Assembly (NCBI RefSeq): GCF_000308415.1
Contig: NZ_BAFS01000210.1
Span: 1-53,004 of the forward strand
DNA: 53,004 nucleotides
DNA from: Nocardia asiatica NBRC 100129
Lineage (GTDB): Bacteria; Actinomycetota; Actinomycetes; Mycobacteriales; Mycobacteriaceae
Reading direction: 5' to 3'
In this document: positions 16,270-26,722 of the stretch, piece after piece
Layout of the letters: every line of letters starts with the position of its first letter
Position numbering within the stretch: position 1 is the first letter of the stretch
The notes under the pieces: generated by a model
Seen by the model: only the letters and a program-made list of their open reading frames with translations
Told to the model about the DNA's origin: nothing
Database searches by the model: none
Program-made: the position numbers and the translations under genes

Positions 16270-17801
16270 TGACACCCGGTGAACAGCCACAGACCAACTG
16301 CCGGACGAGTCTTCGATCGGGCTGGCACGCGGCGCTTCTGGGGGGAAGCGGGGCCGCGATCGCGGTTCACCTGGCGCTCGACTCGCAACTGGTGGCGTTC
16401 GTGACGATGGTGGTCATCGTCGGCGCGACCCTCGCCATGATCGCCGTCGGCCTGCACACCCACCGGCCCGCGCACCCGCTGCCGTGGTATCTGCTGTCCG
16501 GCTCGGCGGTGCTGTTCGCCACCGGCACCACGCTGCGCGACATCGGCGACCACGCGGTCCATCCGCTCGACGACGGATTCACGCTGCTCGGTTATCTCGG
16601 CGTCGGGCTCGCCGCGCTGATCTGGCTGTGGCCGCGCCAAGTGCACGGCGACTACGACCTGCTGCTGGACTCCGTCCTCATCGGGCTCGGCGCGCTGCTC
16701 GCCTCGTGGACCTTCCTCATCTCACCGATCCTGCAATCCACCGAGACCGGGCTGGACGTGCTGGTCGCCGCGACCTACCCCGTGCTGGACGCACTGCTGC
16801 TCACGTTGGTCGCGCACTCGATGGCCACCTCCACGCGCGCGGAGACCTCGCTCTGGCTGCTGCACGCCGGACTGGTCGCGGTGCTGCTCGGCGATCTCGG
16901 CTACAGCTTGGAGACCGCGGGCGCGACCGCGCTGGGCCGCGAGGTGCTGCTGGCTCCGCTGCTCGTCGCCTACGCCACCGTGGGCGTGGCGGCGCTGCAC
17001 CCCACCATGGCCACGCTCGGCACGCCGCGGCGCATCCACCCGCACCATTCCCGGCAGCGCGCCAGCCTCATCGCGATCGCGCTGATCGTGGCTTCGCTGG
17101 TGCCGGTGGTGGGGTCCAGCCTGCAGGCGGTCGACCGAGTGGTGGTGTCGTCGCTGTTCGCGCTGCTGCTGATCGGCATGCTGGTGCGCAGCGAGCGGGC
17201 GATCGTGCGCAGCGCACGCAGCGAGCGGCGCGCGCAGTACCAGGCCGACCACGACATGCTCACCGGCCTGCTGAACCGGTCGGCGCTGTTGCGCGCGCTG
17301 CGGCAGCGGGCGCAACAGTGGGCCGAGCAACCGATCTGCTTGCTGTTCATCGACCTCGACGGCTTCAAGCGGGTCAACGACAGCTACGGGCACGCCGTGG
17401 GCGACGAGCTGATCGCGACGGCGGCGGCCCGCATCCGGCGCGTGGTGCGCCGCGAGGACGTGGTGAGCCGCTACGGCGGCGACGAATTCGTCGTGCTCGC
17501 CGCGCTGGCGCGGGCGGATGCCGCCGTGCTGGCCGAACGACTGCTCGGCGCGTTCGTCCGGCCGTTCGGGCTGAGCGCGGGCGAGATCCCGATCACCGCG
17601 AGCGTCGGCGTCGCGTGCGCGGGTCCGCGCAGCTCGGACCGCGACATGCACAGCCTGCTCCGGGACGCGGACGCGGCCATGTACCACGCGAAGCACGACT
17701 CGCTCGGCTACGCGTTCCACGACGACCTGCGCCGCCCGCCCGCCGATCCCGAGCGCCGGACCTGGCGCACGGTCACCCGTTCCGCCAGCCCCGCGGTGTG
17801 A
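16269..17801 (+). CDS. Membrane-bound GGDEF diguanylate cyclase
   Basis: This reads as 510 residues from an ATG at 16269. Residues 20-320 hold about eight to nine hydrophobic helices. A GGDEF domain follows from about 325: DHDMLTGLLNRSALLRAL, FIDLDGFKRVNDSYGHAVGD, and RREDVVSRYGGDEF with an intact active-site loop. The RxxD five residues before it is the product-inhibition I-site. No EAL domain is present, so it should make cyclic di-GMP at the membrane. It is translationally coupled to the upstream pair. It ends one base before the convergent gene at 17803, leaving no space for a terminator. Confidence 0.88.
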   Translation: MTPGEQPQTNCRTSLRSGWHAALLGGSGAAIAVHLALDSQLVAFVTMVVIVGATLAMIAVGLHTHRPAHPLPWYLLSGSAVLFATGTTLRDIGDHAVHPLDDGFTLLGYLGVGLAALIWLWPRQVHGDYDLLLDSVLIGLGALLASWTFLISPILQSTETGLDVLVAATYPVLDALLLTLVAHSMATSTRAETSLWLLHAGLVAVLLGDLGYSLETAGATALGREVLLAPLLVAYATVGVAALHPTMATLGTPRRIHPHHSRQRASLIAIALIVASLVPVVGSSLQAVDRVVVSSLFALLLIGMLVRSERAIVRSARSERRAQYQADHDMLTGLLNRSALLRALRQRAQQWAEQPICLLFIDLDGFKRVNDSYGHAVGDELIATAAARIRRVVRREDVVSRYGGDEFVVLAALARADAAVLAERLLGAFVRPFGLSAGEIPITASVGVACAGPRSSDRDMHSLLRDADAAMYHAKHDSLGYAFHDDLRRPPADPERRTWRTVTRSASPAV

Positions 17802-17802
17802 G

Positions 17803-18546
17803 TCAGTCGCTCAGCTCGTCCAGCAGGCGCTTGGCCTCCTCCAGCTCGGCCTGTAACTGCTGCACCTTGGCCTCCTGCACGCCGCGCAGCGCCTCCAGCA
17901 CGCCCGCGACCACCTCGGCGACCTCGGGATGCAGGATCTTCGCCGCCTGGGCCACCGCGGAACCGGCCACCGGCAAGCCGCGCAGGGTGCGCTTCTTGCC
18001 GCTCACCACGTCGACCGACCATTCGCCGTCTGCGGTGCCGGTGAGTGTCACGGTGACCTCGGGAGCCTTGGCCTTGCGGGCGGCGGCCGCCTTCGCGGGC
18101 TTGGGCGCCGCCGGGGCTTGCTTGCCCGCACTCTCCCCGCGGCTCGCCTCCCCGGCGGCCTCCACCGGTTTGGGGGCGGCGGTTGCCGTGGGGGCGCTCG
18201 CCTGAGCGGGCTGCGTCGCGGTCGACGACTGGGTCACAGGGGGTTCCTTCCTGGTTGACGACTTCGGCTGGGCAGCGGCGCCCGCCACCCCTCGCGGCGG
18301 CTTGGTCAAGGTCACCTCGACGGGAGAGAAGGACAGTACATCCTTCGATCCGGTCGGCCGGACCTGCAGGAAGTCACCGTCGGCAGGGTCGCCGAGCGCG
18401 ATCACCTTGCCCGAGCGCCCCTCCGGAACGCCCACCGCGGCCGAGGTGAACCACACCATGGGCGGGTGGCCACCGGCTATGTCCGTGGCGATCTGTTGAA
18501 TCTCGCTGTCCGACAAAGGTTGCGGCTTGGTTCGTGGCGACGGCAT
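17803..18546 (-). CDS. DUF6319-like protein with Ala/Pro linker
   Basis: This reads as 247 residues from an ATG at 18546 with GGAGT upstream. Residues 1-85 form a compact N-terminal domain (LSDSEIQQIATDIAGGHPPM, FLQVRPTGSKDVLSFSPVE). An Ala/Pro/Lys-rich linker covers about 90-165, a second domain about 165-215 (VTVTLTGTADGEWSVDVVSG), and a coiled-coil end follows (VQQLQAELEEAKRLLDEL). I relate it from memory to actinobacterial DUF6319 proteins, sometimes misnamed initiation factors because of the linker. Function unknown. It stands alone, convergent with the GGDEF gene; the 243 bp upstream of its start hold no gene. Confidence 0.65.
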   Translation of the reverse strand: MPSPRTKPQPLSDSEIQQIATDIAGGHPPMVWFTSAAVGVPEGRSGKVIALGDPADGDFLQVRPTGSKDVLSFSPVEVTLTKPPRGVAGAAAQPKSSTRKEPPVTQSSTATQPAQASAPTATAAPKPVEAAGEASRGESAGKQAPAAPKPAKAAAARKAKAPEVTVTLTGTADGEWSVDVVSGKKRTLRGLPVAGSAVAQAAKILHPEVAEVVAGVLEALRGVQEAKVQQLQAELEEAKRLLDELSD

Positions 18547-18789
18547 GGCGACTCCGAGCTATTGCGTGGTTGGCTGCGTGCACAGATGATGCCGCACGCC
18601 GCCGACAGATTCGCGGGCCACCGTCGAATCGGGTCGGCCGAGCACCCGACCCGGACAATCAGCAAATATTCGGCAATGCCAGTCGGGGGCTACCGCGACG
18701 GCCGCGCGGTCGCTCGATGACAACCGCTGCGCCGCGCGCTGTTTCGCACACGGTTGCCGATCGCGGCGGAACACAACGCACCGGGCCGG

Positions 18790-19404
18790 TCAGCTCGCCG
18801 CCGTCGGCGCGCGCAGCGCGGGGAACCAGATGTCGGTGAGCACCTCGACGGCTTGGTCCACCGAGACGTCGATGGTGCCCTGCATCGCCCATCGCGTGAA
18901 GAACCGTTCCAGTTGCGCCACCAGCAGTTCCACGCGCAACCGCGCCTCGTCGCGCCGCTCGGCAGGCCACCCGGCGAGGTAGGCCGTCATCGCGTTGGGC
19001 AGGGCGAGGATGCCGTCGCGGGCGATCTCGCGGAACTCCGGCTCCAGCGCCGTCGCCTCGTCCCACGCGGGCAGCAGGTCCTTGTACTCGTGGAACCACT
19101 CGATCGCGCGGGCCACCCAGCCGGCGAACTCGGCGCGCGAACCGGTCTCCAGCACGCGGTCGAGATCCTGATAGAAGTGCAACGCGGTGGGCGCGGTGCC
19201 CTGCTCGGCGATCGCGCGCAGCAACTCCAGCTTCCCCGCGAAGTGCAGATAGAAGGTGGCGCGGCTACAGCCGACCGCCGCGGCGATGTCGTCCACCCGC
19301 ACGGCCGCGTAGCCGCGGCCGGCGAACAGCACCTTGGCGGCCTCCATCAGGCGGGCCCGGGTCTGCTGCTTCTGCTCGTCGCGCAGGTTCGCGTTCGTGC
19401 GCAT
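18790..19404 (-). CDS. TetR family regulator of the monooxygenase operon
   Basis: This reads as 204 residues from an ATG at 19404. The N-terminal HTH is typical: RARLMEAAKVLFAGRGYAAV, then VDDIAAAVGCSRATFYLHFAGK. The C-terminal ligand domain is helical and not assignable to a ligand. It is divergent from the flavin monooxygenase gene across 211 bp that contain a palindrome (19502-19526). Repression of the catabolic operon 19616-27577 and of itself is the natural inference. Confidence 0.85.
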   Translation of the reverse strand: MRTNANLRDEQKQQTRARLMEAAKVLFAGRGYAAVRVDDIAAAVGCSRATFYLHFAGKLELLRAIAEQGTAPTALHFYQDLDRVLETGSRAEFAGWVARAIEWFHEYKDLLPAWDEATALEPEFREIARDGILALPNAMTAYLAGWPAERRDEARLRVELLVAQLERFFTRWAMQGTIDVSVDQAVEVLTDIWFPALRAPTAAS

Positions 19405-19501
19405 GGTGAACCGGTACCTCGTATCCGTGAAAGACGTGCTGACATGCGGCTACCGCCGATCGAGTCTACGCGCGGACAAGCTCGATAGACAGTGCGTTAC
19501 T

Positions 19502-19526
19502 CACTGGACATGATGTCTACCCAGTG
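19502..19526. promoter_or_regulatory. Candidate TetR operator
   Basis: CACTGG at 19502-19507 and CCAGTG at 19521-19526 are perfect inverted arms. Between them ACAT-G-ATGT (19508-19516) is a second small palindrome. The element is 90 bp before the monooxygenase start and 98 bp from the regulator start, in a less GC-rich stretch (GTTATTTTGTTG follows). Confidence 0.5.
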
Positions 19527-19615
19527 TTATTTTGTTGCCTACGTCACTCCGGTGCGCGACCCGTATCGGACGTTCGGCCGTCCTCGGCGACGGCCCACCA
19601 GCACGAGGACAGTGA

Positions 19616-20983
19616 ATGACGTCAACCGCACTCCCCCGGGTCTGCGTGATCGGGGCGGGCCCCTCGGGGATCACCGCAGCCAAACGCTTGCACGACCACG
19701 GCATCCCTTTCGACTGCTACGAGGCGTCCGACGAGGTCGGGGGCAACTGGTATTACAAGAACCCCAACGGCATGTCCGCCTGCTACCAGAGCCTGCACAT
19801 CGATACGTCCAAATTCCGTCTGGCATTCGAGGACTATCCGGCGCCCGACGAGTGGCCGGACTTCCCCCACCACTCCCAGCTGTTCCAGTACTTCCGCGAT
19901 TACGTCGACCACTTCGGCATCCGCGACCGGATCGTCTTCAACACCGAGGTCACCGCGGCCGAGCGCGGCGCGGACGGTCGCTGGCTGATCACCACCGGCG
20001 AGGGGCACACCAAGGACTACGACGCGCTCGTCGTCTGCAACGGCCACCACTGGGACCCGCGAATCCCGGACTATCCGGGTGAATTCGACGGCACGCTGCT
20101 GCACAGCCACGCCTACAACGACCCCTTCGACCCCGTCGACATGCGCGGCAAACGCGTCGTCGTGGTGGGCATGGGCAACTCCGGCTTGGACATCGCCTCG
20201 GAGCTGTCGCAGCGTTTCCTCGCCGCCGAGCTCTACGTTTCCGCCCGGCGCGGGGTCTGGGTGCTGCCGAAGTACGTCAACGGCAAGGTCGGTGACAAGC
20301 GCTCGATGCCGCGGTGGATGCCGCCGAAGCTGGGCCTGAAACTCAAGCAGCGTTTCGTCCGCAAATTCCGCGGCAACATGGAGGACTACGGCCTGCCCGC
20401 CCCCGACCACTTGCCGTTCGAGGCGCATCCGTCGGCCAGCGAGGAGTTCCTGCACCGCGCGGGCTGCGGCGATATCACGTTCAAGCCCGCGATCACCGCG
20501 CTGGAGGGACCGCGGGTGCGCTTCGCCGACGGCAGCGCCGCGGAGGTGGACGTGATCGTCTGCGCCACCGGCTACCGCATCTCCTTCCCGTTCTTCTCCG
20601 ACCCCGAACTGCTGCCCGACAGCGACAACCGCTTCCCGCTGTTCAAGCAGATGATCAAGCCGGGCATCGACAATCTCTTCTTCCTCGGGCTGGCCCAGCC
20701 GCTGCCCACGCTGGTGAATTTCGCCGAGCAGCAGAGCAAGCTGGTGGCCGCCTACCTGACCGGCCGCTACCACCCGCCGTCGGCGCAGGAGATGCGAGCG
20801 GCCATCCGGTCCGCGGAATCGGCCAGGACGGGCCGCTACTACGACTCGCCGCGGCACACCATCCAGATCGAGTTCGAACCGTATGTGCGGGACTTGCGGC
20901 GGGAGCTGGCGCGCGGCGCGAAACGGGCCGCCGCCGCCGGCAACGCCCTGCCGGTTCCGGCTCGGACGCTCGAACACGTGTGA
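19616..20983 (+). CDS. Flavin-containing monooxygenase
   Basis: This reads as 455 residues from an ATG at 19616 with GAGGA upstream. It shows two dinucleotide-binding loops, VIGAGPSGITAAKRL for FAD near residue 11 and VVVGMGNSGLDIASEL for NADPH near 180. Between them is EVGGNWYYKNPNGMSACYQS, and late comes the CATGYR motif. This is the class B flavoprotein monooxygenase layout (FMO or Baeyer-Villiger). The N-terminus NWYYKNPNG is closer to FMO/MymA-like enzymes. It begins an operon of six genes that could oxidise a ketone or aldehyde, hydrolyse an ester and activate the acid with CoA. Substrate unknown. Confidence 0.85.
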   Translation: MTSTALPRVCVIGAGPSGITAAKRLHDHGIPFDCYEASDEVGGNWYYKNPNGMSACYQSLHIDTSKFRLAFEDYPAPDEWPDFPHHSQLFQYFRDYVDHFGIRDRIVFNTEVTAAERGADGRWLITTGEGHTKDYDALVVCNGHHWDPRIPDYPGEFDGTLLHSHAYNDPFDPVDMRGKRVVVVGMGNSGLDIASELSQRFLAAELYVSARRGVWVLPKYVNGKVGDKRSMPRWMPPKLGLKLKQRFVRKFRGNMEDYGLPAPDHLPFEAHPSASEEFLHRAGCGDITFKPAITALEGPRVRFADGSAAEVDVIVCATGYRISFPFFSDPELLPDSDNRFPLFKQMIKPGIDNLFFLGLAQPLPTLVNFAEQQSKLVAAYLTGRYHPPSAQEMRAAIRSAESARTGRYYDSPRHTIQIEFEPYVRDLRRELARGAKRAAAAGNALPVPARTLEHV

Positions 20984-20990
20984 GGCCGCG

Positions 20991-22148
20991 ATGACCACTA
21001 CGACAGGCACCGCGACGTCGGGCTTCTGCGCCGAGCGATTCGCGCGGGTGCGAACGGAACTGGAGGCCCGGCTCGCCTCCGGCGAGGAACTGGGCGCGTC
21101 GATCTGCGTCACGGTCGACGGGGAACCGGTCGTCGACCTCTGGGGCGGCTACCGCGACCCCGAGCGCACCGCGCCGTGGACCGAGAACACTCTGGTGAAC
21201 GTCTTCTCGATCACCAAGACCATGACCGCGCTCAGCGCTCTGCTGCTGGTCGAGCGCGGCGAACTCGACGTGCGCGCGAAGGTGGCCGAATACTGGCCGG
21301 AGTTCGCCGCGAACGGCAAGGGCGACATCGAGATCCGTCATCTGCTCGCGCACACCTCCGGCGTGTCGGGCTGGCAGCCGCCGATCCAGCTCGCCGACAT
21401 CTACGACGCGGAAGCCTCCGCCGCCCGCCTCGCGAGCCAGCCGCCGTGGTGGGAGCCGGGCACCGCGTCGGGGTATCACGCCCTCGCCTACGGCCACCTG
21501 ATCGGCGCGGTGATCCGCCGCGTCACCGGACGCTCGCTGGGCCGGTTCTTCGCCGAGGAACTGGCCGGGCCGCTGGGCGCGGACTTCCACATCGGCACCG
21601 CGCCCGAGCATCACGCGCGGATCGCCGCCTTGGTCCCGCCCGCCATGCCGGAATTCGACATGGCCGCGCTCGACCAGGACAGCGTCCTGGTCAAGACGCT
21701 CACCAGCCCCTTGCTAGACATCGCCGAGACGACGAGCGCGGCTTGGCGACAGGCCGAGATCGGCGCGGTGAACGGCCACGGGAACGCGCGCTCGGTGGCG
21801 CGGGTGCAGTCACTGGTGTCCTGCGGCGGCGAACTCGGCGGGCGGCGAATGCTGTCCGAGGAGACGATCGAGCTGATCTTCCAGCAGCAGTCCGACGGCG
21901 TGGATCTCGCGCTGCTGCTGCCGCTGCGGTTCGGCATCGGTTACGGCCTGCCCCAGCCGCAGACCGCACCGGAAGTGCCCGACGGCCGGGTGTGCTGGTG
22001 GGCGGGCTACGGCGGCGCGATGGTGGTCAACGACCTCGAGCACCGCACCACGTTCGCCTACACGATGAACCGGATGGCTCCCGGTCTGATCGGCTCCGAC
22101 CGCGCCGACGCCTATCTGCGCGCGACGTTCGCGGCGATCCGCGGATGA
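20991..22148 (+). CDS. Serine hydrolase of the beta-lactamase/esterase type
   Basis: This reads as 385 residues from an ATG at 20991, seven bases after the previous stop. The catalytic S-x-x-K is SITK at residues 73-76. GYHALAYG near 162 supplies the Tyr, and WWAGYGGAMVV near the end the third motif. Class C-like proteins of this kind (EstB, LipR-like) hydrolyse esters rather than beta-lactams. There is no signal peptide, so it is cytoplasmic. It overlaps the alcohol dehydrogenase by ATGA. In this operon an esterase acting after Baeyer-Villiger oxygenation is plausible. Confidence 0.83.
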   Translation: MTTTTGTATSGFCAERFARVRTELEARLASGEELGASICVTVDGEPVVDLWGGYRDPERTAPWTENTLVNVFSITKTMTALSALLLVERGELDVRAKVAEYWPEFAANGKGDIEIRHLLAHTSGVSGWQPPIQLADIYDAEASAARLASQPPWWEPGTASGYHALAYGHLIGAVIRRVTGRSLGRFFAEELAGPLGADFHIGTAPEHHARIAALVPPAMPEFDMAALDQDSVLVKTLTSPLLDIAETTSAAWRQAEIGAVNGHGNARSVARVQSLVSCGGELGGRRMLSEETIELIFQQQSDGVDLALLLPLRFGIGYGLPQPQTAPEVPDGRVCWWAGYGGAMVVNDLEHRTTFAYTMNRMAPGLIGSDRADAYLRATFAAIRG

Positions 22149-23194
22149 TGCGGGCACTGCAGCTCACCGCGCCCGGTGTGCTGGAACTGCGCGAGGTACC
22201 GATCCCCCGGATCGGTCCCACCGACCTGCTGCTGCGCGTGGGCGCGGCGGGCATCTGCCATTCGGATCTGCATGTGCTGCGCATCCCGTTCCGGATGCGC
22301 GAGAAGCCGTTGACCCTCGGTCACGAGATCGCGGGCACCATCGAGGCCGTCGGCGACGGCGTGGACGGCCGCCGGGCCGGTGAGCGCGGCATCGTGTATC
22401 TGTGCTGGTCGTGCGGGGTCTGCCGGGAGTGCGTCGGCGGCAACGAGAACGTGTGTCATGCCGCGGGCCGCACCGCCATGCCGCCTTGCCCCGGCCTCGG
22501 GCCGGACGGCGGCATGGCGGACTACATCCGCGTGCCCGCGAGTTCGTTCGTGCCGATCGGCGACCTCGATTTCGCGCGGGCCGCGCCGCTGGCCGACGCC
22601 GCGCTGTCGAGCTATCACGCCATCCGCGGCGCGCGCGAGCAGCTCGGCCCCGGGTCGGTGGCGGTGGTCGTCGGAATCGGCGGGCTCGGCCACGTCGCGG
22701 TGCAGATCCTCGCCGCGACCACGGCGGCGCGCGTGCTGGCCGTGGACGTCGCCGCCGACAAGCTCGATCTGGCGCTGCGGTGCGGGGCCGCGGAGGGGCT
22801 GGTCGCGGGCCCGGACACCGCACGCGAGATCCTCGACCGCACCGCGGGCCGTGGCGCGGACGCGGTGTTCGACTTCGTCGGCGTCGACGCGACCGCCCGG
22901 CTCGCGGTCGAGTCGGTGGCGCCGAACGGGGCGTACCGGATGATCGGCCTCGGCGGCGGCACTCCCGAGATCACGGCGGCCCCGGCGGGCGGCACGGGTT
23001 GGCCGTGGGGCGCCTCGGTCCGAAAGTCCTACGGCGGCACCAAATCCGACCTGATCGACGCCGTGGCGCTGGCCGCGTCGGGCAAGCTACGCGTCGAGGT
23101 GGAGCGTTACCCCCTGACCGAGGGCCGCGACGCCCTCGACCGGCTCGAACGCGGCCTGGTCACCGGCCGAGCGGTCCTGGTGCCCGAGCCGTGA
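22145..23194 (+). CDS. Zinc-dependent alcohol dehydrogenase
   Basis: This reads as 349 residues from the ATG at 22145 (a second ATG follows directly). The catalytic zinc site GICHSDLH and GHEIAGTI, the structural zinc lobe [18 protein letters not shown] (four cysteines), and the Rossmann loop [15 protein letters not shown] are all present. It is a medium-chain NAD(P)-dependent enzyme for primary or secondary alcohols. It is coupled to the serine hydrolase upstream. 37 bp separate it from the acyl-CoA ligase. Confidence 0.9.
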   Translation: MMRALQLTAPGVLELREVPIPRIGPTDLLLRVGAAGICHSDLHVLRIPFRMREKPLTLGHEIAGTIEAVGDGVDGRRAGERGIVYLCWSCGVCRECVGGNENVCHAAGRTAMPPCPGLGPDGGMADYIRVPASSFVPIGDLDFARAAPLADAALSSYHAIRGAREQLGPGSVAVVVGIGGLGHVAVQILAATTAARVLAVDVAADKLDLALRCGAAEGLVAGPDTAREILDRTAGRGADAVFDFVGVDATARLAVESVAPNGAYRMIGLGGGTPEITAAPAGGTGWPWGASVRKSYGGTKSDLIDAVALAASGKLRVEVERYPLTEGRDALDRLERGLVTGRAVLVPEP

Positions 23195-23231
23195 CGAATC
23201 AACCCTGTGCAGTGACGAGGAAGTACCCGAT

Positions 23232-24881
23232 ATGACGAAGCCCATCGACCCGCAGGCGTTCGTAGCGCAGGCCGCGGCCCGGCTCACCGGACCCGGCGGT
23301 CGTTTCGAGATGGTGGTCGAGGACGTGCTCGGCGCACCGATGCCGGTGGTGCGCGACCGCAAGTCCTCGCTGCGCGAAGTGCTCGTCGCCGCGGCGGCGC
23401 ACGGCGATCGGGACTATCTGGTCACCGCGGACCGCAGGATCTCGTTCACCGAGCACGCCGCCGCGGTCGCGGCGCTGGCCACGGCCCTGCGGGACCGATT
23501 CGGCGTCGGGAAGGGCGACCGGGTCGGCATTCTGGCGGCGAACACAGCCGAGTGGGTGCTCACGTTCTGGGCGGCCCAGGCGCTCGGCGCGATCGCGGTG
23601 GGCTACAACGCGTGGTGGGCGCCGCGCGAAGTCGCCTACGGCGTCGAGCACACCAGCCCGGCGGTGCTGGTCGTCGACGCCAAACGGGCCGCGCTGGCGG
23701 CGGAGCTGGACATCCGCGTCCCGGTGCTCACCATGGAGCACGACGTACCCGCGCTCGTCGCCGAGTACCGGACCGACACCCTGCCGGACGCCGAGATCGG
23801 CGAAGACGACCCCGCGGTGATCCTGTACACCAGCGGCACCAGCGGACGTCCCAAGGGCGCGGTGCATTCGCACCGGAACCTCGTCGCGGTCACCGACTAT
23901 CACGTCTTCAACGACGCGCTCGCCGCCGCGCTCACCGGAGCGAGCGAACTGCCCAGCGGGCGGCGCTTCCTGGTCACCTCGCCGCTGTTCCACATCGCCA
24001 GCCTGCACAACCTCGTGGTCCCCCGGCTGGTCACCGGCGACGCGGCGGTGATCCACCAGGGGTCGTTCGACGCCGACCGGGTGCTGCGACTGATCGAGGC
24101 CGAACGGATCACCAACTGGGGCGCCATGCCGACCATGGCCACCAGGATGCTCGAACTCGACCTGTCCGGCTACGACCTGTCCTCGCTGGCCGCCTTCTCG
24201 CTGAATTCGGCGCCGTCCTCGGCCGCGCTGCAACAGCGATTGCGCGACCAACTGCCCGTCGCCCGCAACGCGCTGGTGACCAGCTACGGGCTGACCGAAT
24301 GCAGCACCGCCGCGACCCTGGCGAGCCCGGCCGAACTGGCGGCGTTCCCGGACACCGTGGGACGACCGGTCGTCGGGGTCACGCTGGAGATCCGCGACAG
24401 CGCGGGCGAGGTGGTCCCCGACGGCGCCGAAGGCGAGATCTGGGTGCGCAGTCCCTATGTGATGCTGGGGTACTGGCAGGACGAGGCGGCGACCGCCGCG
24501 GCGATCACACCGGACCGCTGGCTGCGCACCGGCGACATCGGGGTGCTGGAGCAGGGCAGGCTGCGACTGTCCGGGCGTCGTTCGGATCTCATCCTGCGCG
24601 GCGGGGAGAACGTCTATCCCACCGAGATCGAGCAGTGCCTCGAGGAGCACCCCGCGGTGCGCGAATGCGCGGTCCTCGGCGTGCCCGACGACGACCTCGG
24701 ACAGCAGGTCGCCGCTCTGGTCGTGGTCGAGAACAGCACCGCGACCACCGAAGACGAACTGCGCGCGTTCGCCGCCGAGCGGCTCGCCTACTACAAAGTG
24801 CCCGCCCGCTGGCGGCTCACGACCGCCGCACTCCCGCGCAACGCGACCGGCAAGGTCGTGCGCACCGATCTCGAGGTGTAG
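23232..24881 (+). CDS. Acyl-CoA synthetase (FadD-like)
   Basis: This reads as 549 residues from an ATG at 23232 with GAGGAAG upstream. Adenylate-forming motifs are complete: [29 protein letters not shown], and [19 protein letters not shown] with the final catalytic Lys in NATGKVVR. It activates a carboxylic acid to its CoA thioester through an acyl-AMP. Chain-length or aromatic preference cannot be told from sequence. It lies within the monooxygenase operon, consistent with catabolism of the oxidised product. Confidence 0.9.
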   Translation: MTKPIDPQAFVAQAAARLTGPGGRFEMVVEDVLGAPMPVVRDRKSSLREVLVAAAAHGDRDYLVTADRRISFTEHAAAVAALATALRDRFGVGKGDRVGILAANTAEWVLTFWAAQALGAIAVGYNAWWAPREVAYGVEHTSPAVLVVDAKRAALAAELDIRVPVLTMEHDVPALVAEYRTDTLPDAEIGEDDPAVILYTSGTSGRPKGAVHSHRNLVAVTDYHVFNDALAAALTGASELPSGRRFLVTSPLFHIASLHNLVVPRLVTGDAAVIHQGSFDADRVLRLIEAERITNWGAMPTMATRMLELDLSGYDLSSLAAFSLNSAPSSAALQQRLRDQLPVARNALVTSYGLTECSTAATLASPAELAAFPDTVGRPVVGVTLEIRDSAGEVVPDGAEGEIWVRSPYVMLGYWQDEAATAAAITPDRWLRTGDIGVLEQGRLRLSGRRSDLILRGGENVYPTEIEQCLEEHPAVRECAVLGVPDDDLGQQVAALVVVENSTATTEDELRAFAAERLAYYKVPARWRLTTAALPRNATGKVVRTDLEV

Positions 24882-24885
24882 ACCC

Positions 24886-26637
24886 ATGTACGACACCATC
24901 ATCGCGAACGGCCGCTGGTTCGACGGCACCGGCGCGCCCTCGGCCGTCCGGCACCTCGGCATCCGCGACGGGCGGATCGCGACCGTCTCGGCCGAGCCGA
25001 TCCACGACCCGGCCTGTCCGCACGTCGTGGACGCCACCGGGAAGTGGGTGCTGCCCGGCATGCTCGACATCCACACCCACTACGACGTCGAGGTGCTGCA
25101 GCATCCCGCGCTCACCGAATCGGTGCGCCACGGCATCACCACGGTGCTGCTCGGCTCGTGCTCGCTGTCGACCGTCCACGTCGGCGCCGCCGACGCGGGC
25201 GACCTGTTCGCGCGGGTCGAGGCCATTCCGCGCAAGCACGTCGTCGCGGCGGTCGACGCGCACAAGACCTGGCGCTCGGCGCACGAGTACGCGGCCGCGC
25301 TGGAACAACTGCCGCTGGGCCCGAACGTCGCCGCGTTCATCGGGCATTCGGATATCCGTGCGGCCGAGCTGGGGTTGGAGCGCGCCACTCGTAAGGACAT
25401 CCGGCCCGATGCCGCCGAACTGGCCGGGATGGAGGCGAAGCTGACCGAGGCGCTGGACGCCGGGTTCGTCGGGATGTCCTCGCAACAACTGATGTTCGAC
25501 AAACTCGACGGCGAAGTGTGCCGGTCGCGCACCCTGCCCTCCACCTACGCCACCACCCGGGAACGGCGCAGGCTCAATGCCGTGCTGCGCAGGCGCGGCG
25601 GGGCGCTGCAGGGCGGACCCGACGTGTCCCGGCCGCACAGCCTGGTCACGATGGCGGCGGCCAGCCTCGGCCTGTTCCGCAGGCCGCTGAAGGTCAGCCT
25701 GCTCTCGGCCGCCGACATCAAGGCGATCCCCGGCGTGGTGCACCTGTTCCCCCTGATCGCGCGGGTGCTCAACGCGCTGGGCGGCAATTTCCGCTGGCAG
25801 CACCTTCCGGTGCCCTTCGAGGTCTACGCCGACGGCATCGACCTGGTGGTGTTCGAGGAGTTCGGTTCCGGCGCCGAAGCGTTGCACCTGGCCGACCAGG
25901 TGGACCAACGCCGGGAACTGCTGCGCGACGAGGACTACCGGCGCCGCTTCCGCGCGGATTACGACAAGAGATTCGGGCCGAGAGTGTGGCACCGCGACTT
26001 CTTCGACGCGCGGATCGTCGAGTGCCCCGACCCGGCGGTGGTCGGCAAGTCCTTCGGGCAGGTGGGCGCCGAGCGCGGCGGCCTGCATCCGGTGGACGCG
26101 TTCCTCGACCTGGTGGTGGAGCACGGCGGCAAGGTTCGCTGGCGCACGACGATCTCCAACCATCGACCGGAGGTGCTCGATCGGCTCGCCGCCGACCCCG
26201 GCGTACAGCTGGGCTTCTCCGACGCGGGGGCGCATCTGCGCAACATGGCGTTCTACAACTTCGGCCTGCGCTTCCTGCGCCGCGTGCGCGACGCCGCCGA
26301 AGCGGGTCGCCCGTTCCTGTCGGTGGAGCAGGCGGTGCACCGGCTCACCGGCGAGCTCGCGGACTGGTACGGCCTGGACGCCGGGCACCTGCGGGTCGGC
26401 GACCGAGCCGATGTCGTCGTCCTGGATCCGGCCCGCTTGGACGATTCGCTCGACGCGTACCGGGAATCCCCGATCGCTCCGTTCGACAACATGTCGCGCA
26501 TGGTCAACCGCAATGACGACACGGTGACCGCGGTGTTCGTCGGCGGTGTGCCGGTCTTCGGCGACGGCGCTCCCGCCGCGGTACTCGGCACCCGCCGGAC
26601 CGGCCGGTTCCTGCGCGCGTCCACCGCCGTCCGATAG
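24886..26637 (+). CDS. Amidohydrolase / N-acyl-D-amino acid deacylase family
   Basis: This reads as 583 residues from an ATG at 24886, four bases after the ligase stop. GMLDIHTHYD at 58-67 gives the two metal histidines. SDAGAHLRNMAF near 440 gives the catalytic Asp, and the C-terminal VGDRADVVVLDP is typical of the amidohydrolase superfamily. The length suits the D-aminoacylase branch. The reaction would be hydrolysis of an amide or a cyclic amide bond with bound zinc. It may process a substrate side chain in the operon, but no substrate can be named. Confidence 0.82.
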   Translation: MYDTIIANGRWFDGTGAPSAVRHLGIRDGRIATVSAEPIHDPACPHVVDATGKWVLPGMLDIHTHYDVEVLQHPALTESVRHGITTVLLGSCSLSTVHVGAADAGDLFARVEAIPRKHVVAAVDAHKTWRSAHEYAAALEQLPLGPNVAAFIGHSDIRAAELGLERATRKDIRPDAAELAGMEAKLTEALDAGFVGMSSQQLMFDKLDGEVCRSRTLPSTYATTRERRRLNAVLRRRGGALQGGPDVSRPHSLVTMAAASLGLFRRPLKVSLLSAADIKAIPGVVHLFPLIARVLNALGGNFRWQHLPVPFEVYADGIDLVVFEEFGSGAEALHLADQVDQRRELLRDEDYRRRFRADYDKRFGPRVWHRDFFDARIVECPDPAVVGKSFGQVGAERGGLHPVDAFLDLVVEHGGKVRWRTTISNHRPEVLDRLAADPGVQLGFSDAGAHLRNMAFYNFGLRFLRRVRDAAEAGRPFLSVEQAVHRLTGELADWYGLDAGHLRVGDRADVVVLDPARLDDSLDAYRESPIAPFDNMSRMVNRNDDTVTAVFVGGVPVFGDGAPAAVLGTRRTGRFLRASTAVR

Positions 26638-26722
26638 TCCGGAAGCCGCCGCCGACCGCACCGGCCACGTAGAATCGCGAAGACGCGGCGGTTCGTTCGC
26701 CGGCAGTTCTCAGGGGGTCGCC

